A stretch of 64,000 bases of DNA from Phoronis australis. Lineage: Eukaryota; Phoronida; Phoronidae. The notes under the pieces are model-generated. The model saw only the letters and a program-made list of their open reading frames with translations, did no database searches and was not told the origin of the DNA. Positions 13,205-24,330 of the stretch are shown here, piece by piece (the stretch's first letter is position 1; every line of letters starts with the position of its first letter). The position numbers and the translations under genes were made by a program. The stretch spans positions 36,657-100,656 of the forward strand of contig NMRA01000825.1 of NCBI GenBank assembly GCA_002633005.1. The letters are read 5' to 3'.

Positions 13205-13348
13205 GCGCGGAATCGAACCCATTAGCTCCGCTCTGGCAGCAAAACGCTCTCGTTGGTTCCCTGCGTGCCGCTGGGTGGTCGGTAGCCAGCACGTGCTGGC
13301 TAGGCACGTAGGAAACCAGCGACCAAAACGCTCTGCCGGTTAAGCCAA
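13205..13348 (-). repeat. tRNA-derived (SINE-like) unit split by a MITE
   Basis: On the minus strand an A-box-like TGGCTTAACCGG (13336-13347) and a perfect B-box GGTTCGATTCC (13209-13219) are present. They are about 116 bp apart, but about 32 bp apart, the spacing of a tRNA promoter, once the 73-bp insert and one target duplication are removed. I could not fold a canonical tRNA, so this is called a tRNA-derived repeat rather than a tRNA gene. Confidence 0.6.
13251..13323. mobile_element. 73-bp MITE with an 11-bp target duplication
   Basis: The ends form an inverted repeat (CGTTGGTTCCC and its complement GGAAACCAGCG), and the interior is a further hairpin around GCCAGCACGTGCTGGC. The element is flanked by CAAAACGCTCT on both sides (13240-13250 and 13324-13334). 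Related copies occur at 20255-20303 and 24991-25060. Confidence 0.85.
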
Positions 13349-13959
13349 ATGTCACGCGTTGAATAGTAGACAAACGTGTCCCAATCTACTGGCGGCCACC
13401 GAAGTCAGTGACTAGTCGGTGAATTTGCAATGAGAAATTGGATTAATTTGTAACGCGGGAGTCTATAACAATTCCGGTAGGGGATAGCTCTGGCTGAAAA
13501 AGGTCAACCTCTGTCATTGCCTTCTTGGTATTTGCTACACTTCCAGTCTCTGTCTCAATCCTGAAATTTGGCCACCAAAATTTCAATTACCGTTTAGCAG
13601 GTCCATGGTTCCTACTAAATTCTTGACCGCAATGTGCCAGAAGCACCGAGTTTACGTCAAGGTAGACCTCCGATGTTCACCCCCTGCTGCTTAGTGCATT
13701 GTTTAAGTTGACTCATTTGTGAATCTCGCATTGAAACAAAAAATGAGGGCGTATCAAACTATTTTTACTATAGGAGATTTATACCCAGCTCGATGAACGT
13801 GAAGCGTTGTGGATAAATAGAGCAGTGTTTCTTGTAAAGGTGTCCTTATAATGGAGTGACGCTGCTAACTCGAAACATTGCAGCTCTGCTTACATCCGCG
13901 TGTCCAAATCTTTGATAACGGTCCGTACGCCAGCTACAATGCCGGCTCCATTGCGTGCA

Positions 13960-16900
13960 TCAACTGACACATCGGCAATATGCTGGCAGGTAGAAGTCAG
14001 CAAACTCCACGTTGGGTATATGGTTGCAGGTATAGCAGTATACCAGCACTTTCCGTAATACTGACACCACGTCACAGATCGTGCAGGAGATGGTGCTTGG
14101 CGTTCTGAAATGCAATCACCACTCAGAAAGCATTAGAGGTCCAATTTATATACATGTACATGTATGTAACACGTTTCATGATTGGATAGCAAGTGGGGAT
14201 CAGTGCTCGGTTGCATAAAACAGTCCCCAATAGAGGCTCAACTAAGTTCCACCTACTGTGTAAAGGTGTACTGTTTGTCTTTTCTTATGCCGTTTTAGGT
14301 TCATCACTAAGTCAACTTTTGGCTTTGTTACAAATCGGGAGTGAACTCGACGTAGAATTTTCAATATTATCGAAACTATATAGGGATCTTTTCATGCAAC
14401 GCACCTAATTTAAGGACTACGTCTCTATCTGTTTTCATTGAATTAAGGGCTCAGTTTTTAGTTATATTATTAGAAAATGTCACAAGTCAAGGAAGAGCTT
14501 ATAATAAAGATGAACTAATAAAAAAGATTACATCTGTGCGTATTATATAAACAAAAACACAGATTGGCAAAAGATTTAGGGAACTTAGTTGAGTTCCTAT
14601 TTGGGACAGTTTCATGCAACCCGGCACAAAAACCGTTAACCAGGACTTACAGTAACACATTTATCTTCAAAATACAAATGCAAATACTGTTGAATTTGAT
14701 TAGTTTTTAACATGTATTGCATCATTACCGGCAAAACAGCTTAGACGCTCCTAATCTTGCGCTGGTTTATGCTACCAAAGTTAAAAGTAACTGGAGATAA
14801 AAAATAGTTACAGTTTACCTGTTGCAAGGTTTTGTGTTTCAAAATAACAATGTACAATTGAAGCAATGTTATCCTGTTTTAAACAGTACGTTGGGTGCAT
14901 GAATAAGCGGAATGGGTGCAAAGTTTCCACACTTGTATAAAAATATTGATTACATTCCATTAGCCGACTTGCCGTTTCGTTCAAGAATTGGTTCATTAGA
15001 TGAATGCTTACGTGCAAGCAGCAAACTGTATGACTTGGTAACTGTTAATGAACGGGAAATGTACTACGTCTCTTGTCATACCATTTACGTCCACGAGAGT
15101 TGAGGGCGTTGCGGAAAAAGTGTTCCTGAAAAAGAAGTCAACATCGTCTGGTTGTCGCCGAAAATTTTTGTTTGTTCCTCTAAAAATCAAGCATTTTCCT
15201 TGATTCCTGAAGTATTATCCAAGAAAAAAATGGAGAACGTGTGAAACTTTAAAAACTGCAACAACCACAGACTCGAACTCACGACCCGGCGCACAGCGCG
15301 CGCGTGCTTTACCACTACACCACCACGATTTAGCTAACAATTTAGTTAAAACCTACTTGTTTATGGTCCACAGCGTTTGCGCGCGAAACCTACTTCTTTT
15401 TGTAATGTTTATTACACTTTTTATATTTTGTGCAATCAGTTCGTAACAAATTTGTTGTCTTTAAAATATTCTTCAAATGCCCAAAAGACCAAATCCGTTT
15501 TTTGTGTTGGCATGAATGACGCGATTGGTTTGGAAATCGTCTTAAGTTAAGGTTTGACAAAGAGAGAATTATGAGTTTCTGAGTGATTCACTAAGGCTTC
15601 GATTAAAATTCACATCTTACCATCTTCTGTTTTTTCATCGTCACTCAGATTCCATTTTCTTTAAAAAATCAAGGTACCTAAACTACACGGTCAACGGACT
15701 CATAAACACGGGCACGGACGCATGAACACGAATCACGGACCTGCAAGCACCGTCCACTGACTCACAAACACGGTCACGGACTTACAAAACACGATCCATG
15801 CACCCAAATACACGGGACACGGACTCATACTCACGAGGAAACACGATTAACGGACCGCCAAACACGGGTCACGGACTCATCGGCTTTCTGGGTCAGCTGA
15901 CATCTTCATTTTGTCCGTAGACCGTGTTTGGCGGTCCGTTAACCGTGTAAATTTCCTCGTGAATATGAGTCCGTGTCCCGTGTATTTGGGTGCGTGGATC
16001 GTGTTTTGTGAGTCCGTTCCCGTGTTTGTGAGTCAGTGGACGGTGTTTGCAGGTCCCTGAGTCGTGTTTATGAGTCCGTCCCAGAAAAAATCCGCCTTTG
16101 ACTGTTGCATGACATTAGGTACATTGTTCAACAATGTCAACGTGACGCCTGACAACGCGACGTCATCTAACGGTGATGCAATCCGCGGGCCTAATTCCTT
16201 CACAATTCTAGAGATATCGAGGGGGAGTGGAGAATGAATAAAGCCTCTTTTAACCCGCCTTCCATGAAGGAAGAAAGTTTTTAATTGATTTCGCTATCTA
16301 TAACTACAAAATTAATCTCAACTGCTTCCTGACTGCGTTGGGAAGTGATTCCTGAATTTGCAATAATTGACAAATCAGTTGAAGCCATGCCCGGCGTACA
16401 AAATAACGCGCGCGCCGTGGCAAACCGCCTTGTACTTGTAGCGGCCTAGTTCTAAGCTCAGCTATAATATAAAACAAGTTTAGTCTGAGTTTTAAGCAAT
16501 ACTGTTACTGTTGTCGTTCTTTTGAAGCTCTGAATTTATCTCCAATTTGAACCAGTGTAGAATTTATTAACGACGACAACGCCTTTTTTACAAAGTAGTC
16601 CCTATATTTTTAAAATGGTCGCGGGATTTTTAAACAGGACGCGGGACATTTAAACAGGACGCGCGCTCAGCCAAACAGGACGCTGAGACACGTTAAAAGT
16701 GGTCGTGGAAAACACTGTTATAGGAACAACTTCGGAACCAATTACACATAGCGGTATGAGAGGTCAGTGTCTCTCAAAAGTTGTTTTATGATATGGAAAG
16801 GCAGCTCACAGTACCAGCGTAAAAATCTATTAGCATTGAACGAAAGTAATATTTTTGCAGCAAATAGCAACCCCTCTATCAACGACTTTGCTTGAACGTG

Positions 16901-17441
16901 AGCATGACATTTTGGACTTACGTTTCGCAGCATGTAGATGTTTCTCGTTCCACGGCAGCTGATACGTTTTGTGATAACTTGTCCGCTTGGGACGGATCCA
17001 ACTTAGTGAATAGATTTGGGAATGACTTTACAATCATGTTGCGTGTCTCATTAGCTGACATGGAACTGCAGGAGCACAGGTCGAATGCACATCGACCGAA
17101 GCAGGGGAAGAATTTACGCTGATGTTTGATGCAGAAAGACTTGCCAATCGTGCCTTCCGTCACGGCGACAACAGCGAAGGAAGCCAGAATCTACAAGAAT
17201 ATCAGGTTTATACACGTGACTACACGCAGCACGAAATAAATGCACCAAAATAGAATTTTAACTGAAGATTCCTGTGCAGACATTTCGACCATCTTAGGGA
17301 GAACGAATTCACGTCAACCAGCCCATGTTGAATTACCAACATTCAATTGAAATTTCAGAAGCCACATGAATGCTTAACGAGACCATCACGTACCGTAAAC
17401 ATAAAAAACAATAAACAGTCTACCTTTACGATGAAGTTCAT
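13960..17441 (-). CDS. Predicted secreted cysteine-rich protein, Spaetzle/neurotrophin-like cystine knot (new gene model)
   Basis: I built this from four exons read right to left: 17441-17424, 17190-16922, 15125-15012 and 14104-13960 (stop TGA 13960-13962). Every border is AG/GT; donors at 16921 and 15011 are GTAAGT and GTAAGC. Phases 0, 2, 2 agree, giving 181 residues. The ATG has A at -3. Residues 1-19 form a typical signal peptide that appears only when exons 1 and 2 are joined. NET (53) and NVS (81) are glycosylation sequons. There are 14 cysteines (26, 36, 40, 45, 47, 93, 94, 133, 141, 144, 157, 160, 177, 179). The part from Cys94 follows the Spaetzle pattern: a VNG..R.VV stretch, YQVIQFAAC like the QxVxxExC block, TIC, then a final FYLPAYCRC. 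Known Spaetzle proteins are extracellular Toll ligands; that role is inference here. Exon 4 is the least certain, since a second frame is open across it. An IL-17 or other knot fold is possible. Confidence 0.66.
14209..14622. mobile_element. MITE with 40-bp terminal inverted repeats
   Basis: GGTTGCATAAAACAGTCCC at 14209 is matched in reverse complement at 14575-14622. The arms continue through CTCAACTAAGTTCC. The element is about 414 bp, has no coding capacity and lies in the third intron of the Spaetzle-like gene. Sequence resembling its right part recurs around 26775-26970. Confidence 0.8.
15261..15332 (-). repeat. tRNA-like (SINE-type) segment
   Basis: The minus strand has an A-box-like TGGTGTAGTGG followed about 35 bp later by a B-box-like AGTTCGAGTCT. 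A full cloverleaf is not convincing, so this is more likely a tRNA-derived repeat than a working tRNA. It lies in the intron 15126-16921. Confidence 0.4.
15693..16080. repeat. Foldback element with about 185-bp arms made of a degenerate minisatellite
   Basis: The left arm (about 15693-15875) and right arm (about 15912-16080) are near-complete reverse complements around a loop of roughly 35 bp. Each arm is built of diverged repeats of about 19 bp on CACGGACTCATAAACACGG. Sequence outside the arms is unrelated. It lies in the intron 15126-16921. Confidence 0.9.
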
Positions 17442-18521
17442 TGTGACAAGATCAGCCTGAGTGGCACCTTTGTCTGTATAAGCTAATTTGAACGACTTAA
17501 TATGCATGACGATTTCGCCTCCGCAATATACAGGGTATCACGAAATTCAGAAGACTGATACCGTTTCTTTGGTGGTCGAAAAGGATCATTTGTTATGCAA
17601 TGTTTCTGAAAAGATTGCGTGTCTGTGAATTTGTGCGTCTGTGCGAAAATTATTTCCACGATGTCCGAAATTATTTCCGACAAGCAGCGAAAATTATTTT
17701 CACCGTACGGCTCATGATTATTTTCGCCGAGTGTGGAGATAACTATTTCCGCCTTGCTCGAAATTGTTTCCTCCTTGTGATAACCTTTTGTCACAAATCA
17801 CGGTAATTTCGCTCACAAGAGGGCGCTGCGACCAAGTCCGCAAACGCGAAACAGACCTCGCGAAAACAACGCAAGACTGGCATATCGGGAAGTACTACAA
17901 GAGCAATGTGTTGACCCAGGATATTCGCTCATCGTTTAGGTCAACTACGTGTATACAAGACATGAAAGTTATTTTAAAAACTGCCACTAAACGGTTCAAT
18001 ACCAGGAAACGTAATGACAGCATCTAGGGTGTGTAAAGCAAATCAGAACTGTTCTGCTCAATATCAACATGCCTGCCACCTGCCAACATAATTCTTCAAG
18101 GAGTTTTTGAGAGACAGACGACAACAGACATAAAAACAATAGAAAGACCACAAGAGCGCGCAACGTGCACTTTGTGAATTATACGCTATCCACTCCGACC
18201 CTTGGAAGCTAGAGGAACCACGCGAATAGTATATCTCAGCGTTTAGGCCTATTTCCTGTCAATCGTGGAAAATTTAGGAGTAATAAAGACATCTGGCCAT
18301 TGTAACTGTTTTAAAAAATAAAATGTGAATTTCGGTAGTTTGGGAATTTTCAAAATCGTTTCCATATGAGCGAACAACACAGGGGAGCCGGCGCATTTAT
18401 TTCTTCACCTTGGTTTTGTAAATGTCCCATTATTTGAAATTCAAATGCACAGTCTATAGCGAACTAAACCAACTTTGATATATAACTAGATACTTGAATC
18501 TTTAAATAGTGTTCCAATTGT
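17442..18521. repeat. Upstream flank of the Spaetzle-like gene with a degenerate repeat
   Basis: From about 17640 to 17790 diverged copies of GCGAAAATTATTTCCG recur every 25-35 bp. The sequence just upstream of the ATG has an AT-rich CATATTAAG at about 17495 that could serve as a core promoter element. Nothing else recognisable is present. Confidence 0.5.
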
Positions 18522-18525
18522 TTAA

Positions 18526-20149
18526 AGGAGCATGCCACCCAAAAAACAACCTAATTTGTATCAATTTAGATCGAGTAGTTCTACACCATAACGACACGTA
18601 CGGTTGCGTTACCTGACACCTGACGGCAGACGGAGATGTTGAAATTATCCAATGACGTCATCGGTTTCACACGCAGTCTGTTCAGCAGTTCACAACACAG
18701 TTACTGGTGTCGGCTTATCGCTTGAAGTCATCGTTTAGCACCAATAAATCATCAAACGTCGATGTAAAACCCTTAAAAATACACCGAGTTCTTATAAAAA
18801 CGTGTTGTTTTATTTCGCTCTTACGGATTTATTGGTATTTGGACAAACAGTAGCCTACAAAGTTTGGCAGGCCAATAAGGTCCGTATCAGGAGTTTGGGG
18901 TCTGTTTGGAGATAATTTCGAAGTATTTTCCGTGAGAAACAGACAGGAGAACCTAGATCTGTGTTGTCTAGACTTGTGATTTTTTGAGTTCTAAACACAA
19001 AACGCTTGTTATCCTGGCCATTGGCTCGGATCCCGATCAGGCCCGTCGCGGCCGGCCGGATTGACTCGTTATCGATCCCGGCCAGTGGCTCGGAAACTGA
19101 TCAGACATCACGAACATAAACCAACCAAAGTTCAGTGGAAACTAAACTTCCAGTAAAGAAAATGCTATACTAGTGAGCCAAAGTAATGCGCACGTGATTA
19201 TGTTGGCCGGGGAATTAGCCACGAAACTGCAAATCTACTTACTCGTCGGGGGCCGCGAATTCACTCGGGTTCAGCTTTGGCCACAGCACCGTCAGGGCAG
19301 AAGTTGTACATTGTCAATCATTATTTGAGTAATGTAAATGTAAGTAAAGATTCCCCTAACACCTGGCCGTGGGATGGAAATCGAGTTGTTTCACAATGGT
19401 TTCTGCCAGCAAACACTAAATTAGCATGAGCTCACACGGCCTCGGTGTCCCGTCATTTAGTTTTGTTGCACCCGGCTAAAGCCGTGATTTATTCATTGCT
19501 GGCTTCTCAAATCATTTGCACTCATGAATACCCCAAAGGCATTACAAATTGCATCTAATGAGACAGACTTTATTTCAGTTGGTTAGGGTGAGAATAATTC
19601 ATTTGGAAACAGAACGCTCAGTAATAAACGCCAACATGGCAACTCGCAATCCCGAGTCAGTCCCAAATTCGCAGGTGGATCGTTAAGTTTTACAGGCTAT
19701 GAATTTGAACAGGAATGCAGTGATGAAGAAATACTAGAAAGGCGCCGTGAACAAGCTCAGACAACGGAACGTGTGGAGCTATTTGGTAAGCCGGCATTCG
19801 TCAGGCACTCGGTCGACGTCTGCAGGCCACAGACATGTTTCACGGCCTCATACTTGCTATTTACAACGTACATTTCCTTCTTCACTACCATGAGCCACTT
19901 CCTAAGCATTTCGGACTCTCGAGGAAGTAAAAAATAAGATATACCCGCTTTCTTCGCAGTTGCTTAGTTCGGACAAGCGGGAACAATGCACCGCAACATA
20001 GCGGCATTCACTCTGCATGTGAACCAGTGACGTCGCCAGCGTCGTTTCTCACCTTCCTCACAGGTTAACGCGACACCTCTTGGCAAGGTAAGGTCGACCA
20101 AATGCGAGGCGATGTGGATATAATTAATTAAATCGGGTGGCATTCTCCT
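18526..20149. mobile_element. 1.6-kb non-autonomous DNA transposon with TTAA target duplication
   Basis: TTAA (18522-18525) precedes AGGAGCATGCCACCC, and GGGTGGCATTCTCCT is followed by TTAA (20150-20153). The 15-bp termini differ at one position. TTAA duplication is typical of piggyBac and Kolobok transposons. No transposase-sized frame is present. Inside, two copies of a GTTATC...CCGGCCA.TGGCTCGGA block (about 19005 and 19065) form a small direct repeat. Confidence 0.8.
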
Positions 20150-20254
20150 TTAATCAGTATTTAATTTTGAACTTCTTCACTTCGGGGAGTTAAGTTGTTT
20201 CCGGAATGTGTAAAAGGGTGCCATTCACGTTCAAGGAGGCAGAAGGCTTTTGCC

Positions 20255-20303
20255 CTCGCTGGTTCCCTGCGTGCTGGCTAGGCACGTAGAGAACCAGCGA
20301 GGC
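20255..20303. mobile_element. Short copy of the CTCGCTGGTTCCC MITE family
   Basis: CTCGCTGGTTCCCTGCGTGC and its complement GCACGTAGAGAACCAGCGAG face each other with almost no interior. GGCAGAAGGC occurs on both sides, consistent with a target duplication. It belongs to the same family as 13251-13323. Confidence 0.75.
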
Positions 20304-20930
20304 AGAAGGCCAATCAAAGTCATGCTGGAGATCTTAGCAGTGAAAGTAAATAAAAAAATACATGCAGTGGATGAAGTAATAATGGTGGACGAGAACAGTT
20401 ATAATTATTGAATGAGACGAAGAGGGAATGTAATATTGTGAGTTAACCGGGTTGGGATTCGGATTGGAATCTTGAGTTAGGTAAGGCTAAACGCGTGTCA
20501 GACCGCCGAAAGTTATCTGCCGCGTGCACTTGCACCTAAAGGCATAGGCAACGCGCACACGTATCATCGAATTTTCAATTGTAAAGATGGCCAGCCCTTA
20601 GAATCTCTCTAAAGCCTGTTGAGTCCACTGATATAGTTTCGATGGTTTTTAGTTGACTTAACGCGTGTCCTGTTACGGAAATTTAGTAATGTTATAATAC
20701 TTAGATTATACAATGTACATGTAGGAGTAAATTCCTTAATTCGTTTTTTGTTTAAGAATTCAGTTAAGCCGTATCAAACTTTAAGACGTAGTTATGGTGT
20801 GAGCATAGGATCCAAAAATTTCAAAGCCTTGAAATTAACTTCAGTTTCACCTAAGTAAGTGATCTAAATTCAAAGCTGTTTTATTTTTTGTAATAGAAAG
20901 CGAGTTCATTGCCACGGGACACAACGAATT
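20304..20930. other. No recognisable feature
   Basis: This is AT-rich unique-looking sequence without open frames of note, splice-bordered exons or obvious repeats. Confidence 0.5.
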
Positions 20931-20931
20931 C

Positions 20932-21072
20932 AGATGTGTATCGCCACAACTATCAATGCATTTACAGATGTGTATCGCCACAACTATCAATGCATTTACA
21001 GATGTGTATCGCCACAACTATCATTGCATTTACAGCTGTGTATCGACACAACTATCAATGCATTTACAGCTG
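20932..21072. repeat. 34-bp tandem repeat, four copies
   Basis: Units of CAGATGTGTATCGCCACAAC followed by TATCAATGCATTTA repeat with few substitutions. The last copy has TCGACACAAC. Confidence 0.95.
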
Positions 21073-21267
21073 TCTCTGATTTATTATGAAACATTCGCCA
21101 CGGATGATAGACTAACAAATACTAACTAGAAAGATTATTGTCACGGCGTGACAATAATGAGCTCTGCGCGTACGTATTACCGGAATTGTTATTGGAAGTT
21201 ACTGACAACAACTCGTTTATCAATATGAAAAAGAAATTCTATAAAACTATAGGAGAAAATATATGTT

Positions 21268-22170
21268 TATAATTTGCACTAAGTGACCCTTGCCAGTGCA
21301 TCACGAGCCCTGTTTAGGGAAGGAACGTAAACTCGATGAAAAGTGTGGTTAGTGCTAAGAATCATAGATGTCTTTCTTTAAGCACTTTAGAATACAAGAC
21401 AAATGAATTGGTCAAAATTTCAGAAGAAAAATGCACCTAATGACCCCATGTTTGCACCAAATGACCAGGGACTTTATAATTCAAACTCAATCGCATTTAA
21501 TAAACAGATACATACATTTGAAGTCTCTAGCTCAAAATCTTAGTTTGCACTCAATGACCTATGGGCTATTTTCTCAGATTGGATGGCCCTATTGCTTAGT
21601 AAAGTAGCGAATTTGATTGGGATGTAGGTTTACACCAATGTGCTGGAATTGAAGAGAATTCCTTGAAAAATATGGGAGAAATAACCTTTTCAAAAGTAGA
21701 TGACCTTTGCACTAATTGACAATATCTAGTGCATTACAAGCCCTTTTTAGTAGACCTATTGCAAAGTCCGTGAAAAGTATATTTAATTCTGAGAATCACA
21801 GTTGTATAAATGTTGACATATCAGAACACTTGGTGAATGAATAGGTCAAATTTTCAGAGGAGAAACGCACCTAATGACCCCATGGTTGCACCAAATGACC
21901 TGAAACTTTGGATTTTGAATTGAATTTTATGTACCAATCAGACTGGTGAATTTGAACTGTCTAGCTCAAAATTTTAGCTTGCATCTAATGACCTTTGACC
22001 TGTTCTTTTCTGATTAGACGACTCGATTACTTAGAAAAGCCATTTTTAAATTCTCTTGTTGATTTATACCTGTGCACCGAATTTCAAAAGGATAGCTTTT
22101 AAACTGAAGAAGGAGTAGCATTTTGGAAATTATATGACCTTTGCACCAAACGACCTCTTCCGGTGCATTA
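21268..22170. repeat. About 440-bp tandem repeat, two copies plus a partial third
   Basis: The blocks starting TTTGCACTAA(G/T)TGAC with GTGCAT.A....CC at 21268, 21708 and 22139 head units of about 440 and 431 bp that stay alignable throughout. Each full unit contains four spaced GCACYNAATGACC motifs. A related ACCTTTGCACTAATGAC occurs at about 51147 in an SFI1 intron. Confidence 0.85.
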
Positions 22171-22399
22171 TGGAATATGATGATATAACGAATAAAAATT
22201 TATATATTGCTGATATACATATCTTGAATTTAAAAAACATGCCTGCACCCATTTTGGAGTTATTAAGCATCAAAGTTGGTCGGAAGAAGAATAAGAATAA
22301 GAATAAGAAGAATAAGAAGAATAAAATTGAAGAAAACCCAGGAACAACAGCACTATGTGCTTGCACGTGCAGAGTAATAATTAGTCACCAAAATATCAA

Positions 22400-22540
22400 G
22401 GTAGAGTTCGGTAACGCGAGTACCTCGCTAAAAAGCAAGACTTCGAGAGATTATTGCCGTGTATTTTAAATGAGAACACGTGATTTTGGCTAGGTTTTAG
22501 CGAGGTCCTAGCGTTGGCCCAACGTTACGGAACTCTACCC
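22400..22540. mobile_element. About 140-bp inverted-repeat element
   Basis: GGTAGAGTTCGGTAACG..ACCTCGCTAAAA at the left is mirrored by TTTTAGCGAGGT..CGTTACGGAACTCTACC at the right. Its core shares TTTTAAATGAGAACACGTGA with the element at 36290-36445. Confidence 0.75.
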
Positions 22541-23559
22541 AGTATTGGCTTCTCAATAAGGCCCAAATACCAAGGTTCTGTGTCATGAAAAATGGTGAGA
22601 CCCGTGTTCGACCTGGCCTTACTGGCAGACAATCGAGCATTGCACAAAGGTGTCTCCTACTCATCTGGCTTCGTTCCTACTACTGAATGTATGAAAGGGA
22701 ATGAATGAGAACCTACATATAATGCAAAAGCAATTTCTGGAACTATGCTTGTATTTTTGAAAATTGGGAGAGTTTTAGAAGGGGTGAGAAGCCACTGTTC
22801 CTTTGAACCCCCTCTGAATCCGCCGCTGCATGCTGTCAAATATATTCTGCCGGAAGTGAAATGAGTTTCACCCGATTACTGTCCGATGTCTGACCTAAAA
22901 ATAAATATAAGCCTCGCAAAAATAACAATGCTGTCATTTTTTCAGTTCATTAAGTACGAAACTAAAGATTTTTTTGTCACTGCCCTTTTAATTAGAATAT
23001 GATAAATCACTCCAAATCAAAGCATAAGCGACTGCTTGTACACGCCCACACAGTATCTAAAATTCAATTGTTGTAACGCGATTAAATGAAAATTGAAAAC
23101 GTGACTAATGCATCCATATGCTACACAATCACAAAATAAGCCGTATTTATTGCTTTTAGAGGTACAGCACATTATATTCCAGTTGATGTACTATTAAATT
23201 TCCCTGAAAACGGCAGCTACATGTTGCATCAGTCTCTTGTGTGGTTCTGTCACTAGTCGAAAGTCAGGACTCGTTGGGCTCCCAGATTTTGTGAACCAGT
23301 TTGATGCCCGTTATTCTATGGCTAAAACTGGTTATCAAAATGCATTTAGTACTGAATAGCCAGCAATGTTGGTTGGCGTAATAATACTACTCACAGTTGT
23401 TACCACGCGTCTTTCCGGGAGCACTCTCGCGCTCCGTTGTCTTGGAAGTGAAACGAGATGACTCATATTCGACATAATACGAGACGTAGTTTGTTAATCC
23501 ACCGAGGAACAGCGGAGGACATCTCAAGTGAAAACTTATGATGGGCAGTTGGTGAGAGA
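22541..23559. other. Gene-free stretch with a transposon-end-like motif
   Basis: No gene was recognised. Near 22795-22832 the minus strand carries GCAGCGGCGGATTCAGAGG, similar to CAGCGGTGGATTTAGAG at 24392, which suggests termini of one repeat family. Confidence 0.4.
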
Positions 23560-24330
23560 GAGTGTCGAAGTAAAATTACGTTCGTAATTACGAATCATTG
23601 CGCCTTTAGTTACAACGACGTAAAATTACGCTCGTAATTTACTTCATAACGGCGTACAATTGCCTTCGTAAATATATTTCTTGACGGCGCAAAATTACGC
23701 TCGTATTTAATTCGTAACTCTTATATCTGAATCATCGCGGATCCGAGGCAGCAATATCCGCGTTCGTGAATGAAAGGAGCCAAACTGCTACTCAGCAATT
23801 AATACATGCAGAAAGTCACCACCACATCTTACAGTCACATGTATTGTCTTTTCGTTTGTATAAAGTTATTATGAGTGTAAATTTGGAGCGATATTTCCTC
23901 CATTTATGTGGCAAACGTAATTTTACGGCGACATTCCCCCCACTTAATTTACGAGCTTATTTTTACGGCAATAGCTCCCTATATTATTTTCGAGCGTAAT
24001 TTCACGGCGCGACATCTTTCTCATTTAATTAATTTACTCTCGTGATTGCGAGTGTAATTTTACGGCAACGCTTTCCCCTAACGCCCCATCATATCGTTGG
24101 TCACTGGGTGAACGTTATGCTCGTAATTTATGTGCCTAAATCAATTCCTAAATATTTGCTGCGTAAATTTATTTTAACAACGTAAATTCAAAGTTAACTT
24201 TCGCGGCAAATAATTATTTTACGCCGTAAAGAATTAACTTATAACGTCGAAAAGCTACAATAAAGTACGTCGCAAATAATCAATTTACGCCATACAGAAG
24301 AATTGAGTTACACCGTTAAAAGTTAATTTA
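23560..24330. repeat. Degenerate inverted-repeat field of GTAAAATTACGCTCG motifs
   Basis: The left half has several GTAAAATTACGCTCGTAAT-like units and the right half their complement, GAGCGTAATTTTACGGCG. A turning point lies near 23750-23880, with more diverged copies up to 24330. It looks like an old foldback made of a short repeat. Confidence 0.7.

Larger units (their letters stand above)
11308..13959. other. Intergenic stretch between PHM and the Spaetzle-like gene
   Basis: Apart from the tRNA-like/MITE composite at 13190-13350 I see no gene here. Open frames are short and lack paired splice sites or family motifs. The two transcription units on either side converge, so this stretch should hold both 3' ends. 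Confidence 0.5.

Noticed and set aside
13890-14075. Alternative 61-codon minus-strand frame (VTWCQYYGKCWY...) across exon 4 of the Spaetzle-like gene
   Set aside because: It needs an upstream exon ending in phase 1, whereas exons 2 and 3 both end in phase 2; the phase-2 frame gives the cystine-knot-like CRC ending. It remains the main rival reading.
14819-14873. Possible 55-bp minus-strand exon between exons 3 and 4 of the Spaetzle-like gene
   Set aside because: It has AG/GT borders but ends in phase 0, which would put an early stop into exon 4.
16918-17190. Exon 2 of the Spaetzle-like gene read through to its own TAA, giving a 96-residue protein
   Set aside because: The TAA lies inside a consensus GTAAGT donor, and a phase-matched exon with strong borders follows at 15125. 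It could exist as an unspliced isoform.
22134-22469. 111-codon frame with a Lys/Asn run
   Set aside because: It starts inside the 440-bp repeat, crosses a simple AAG/AAT repeat and ends in a MITE.
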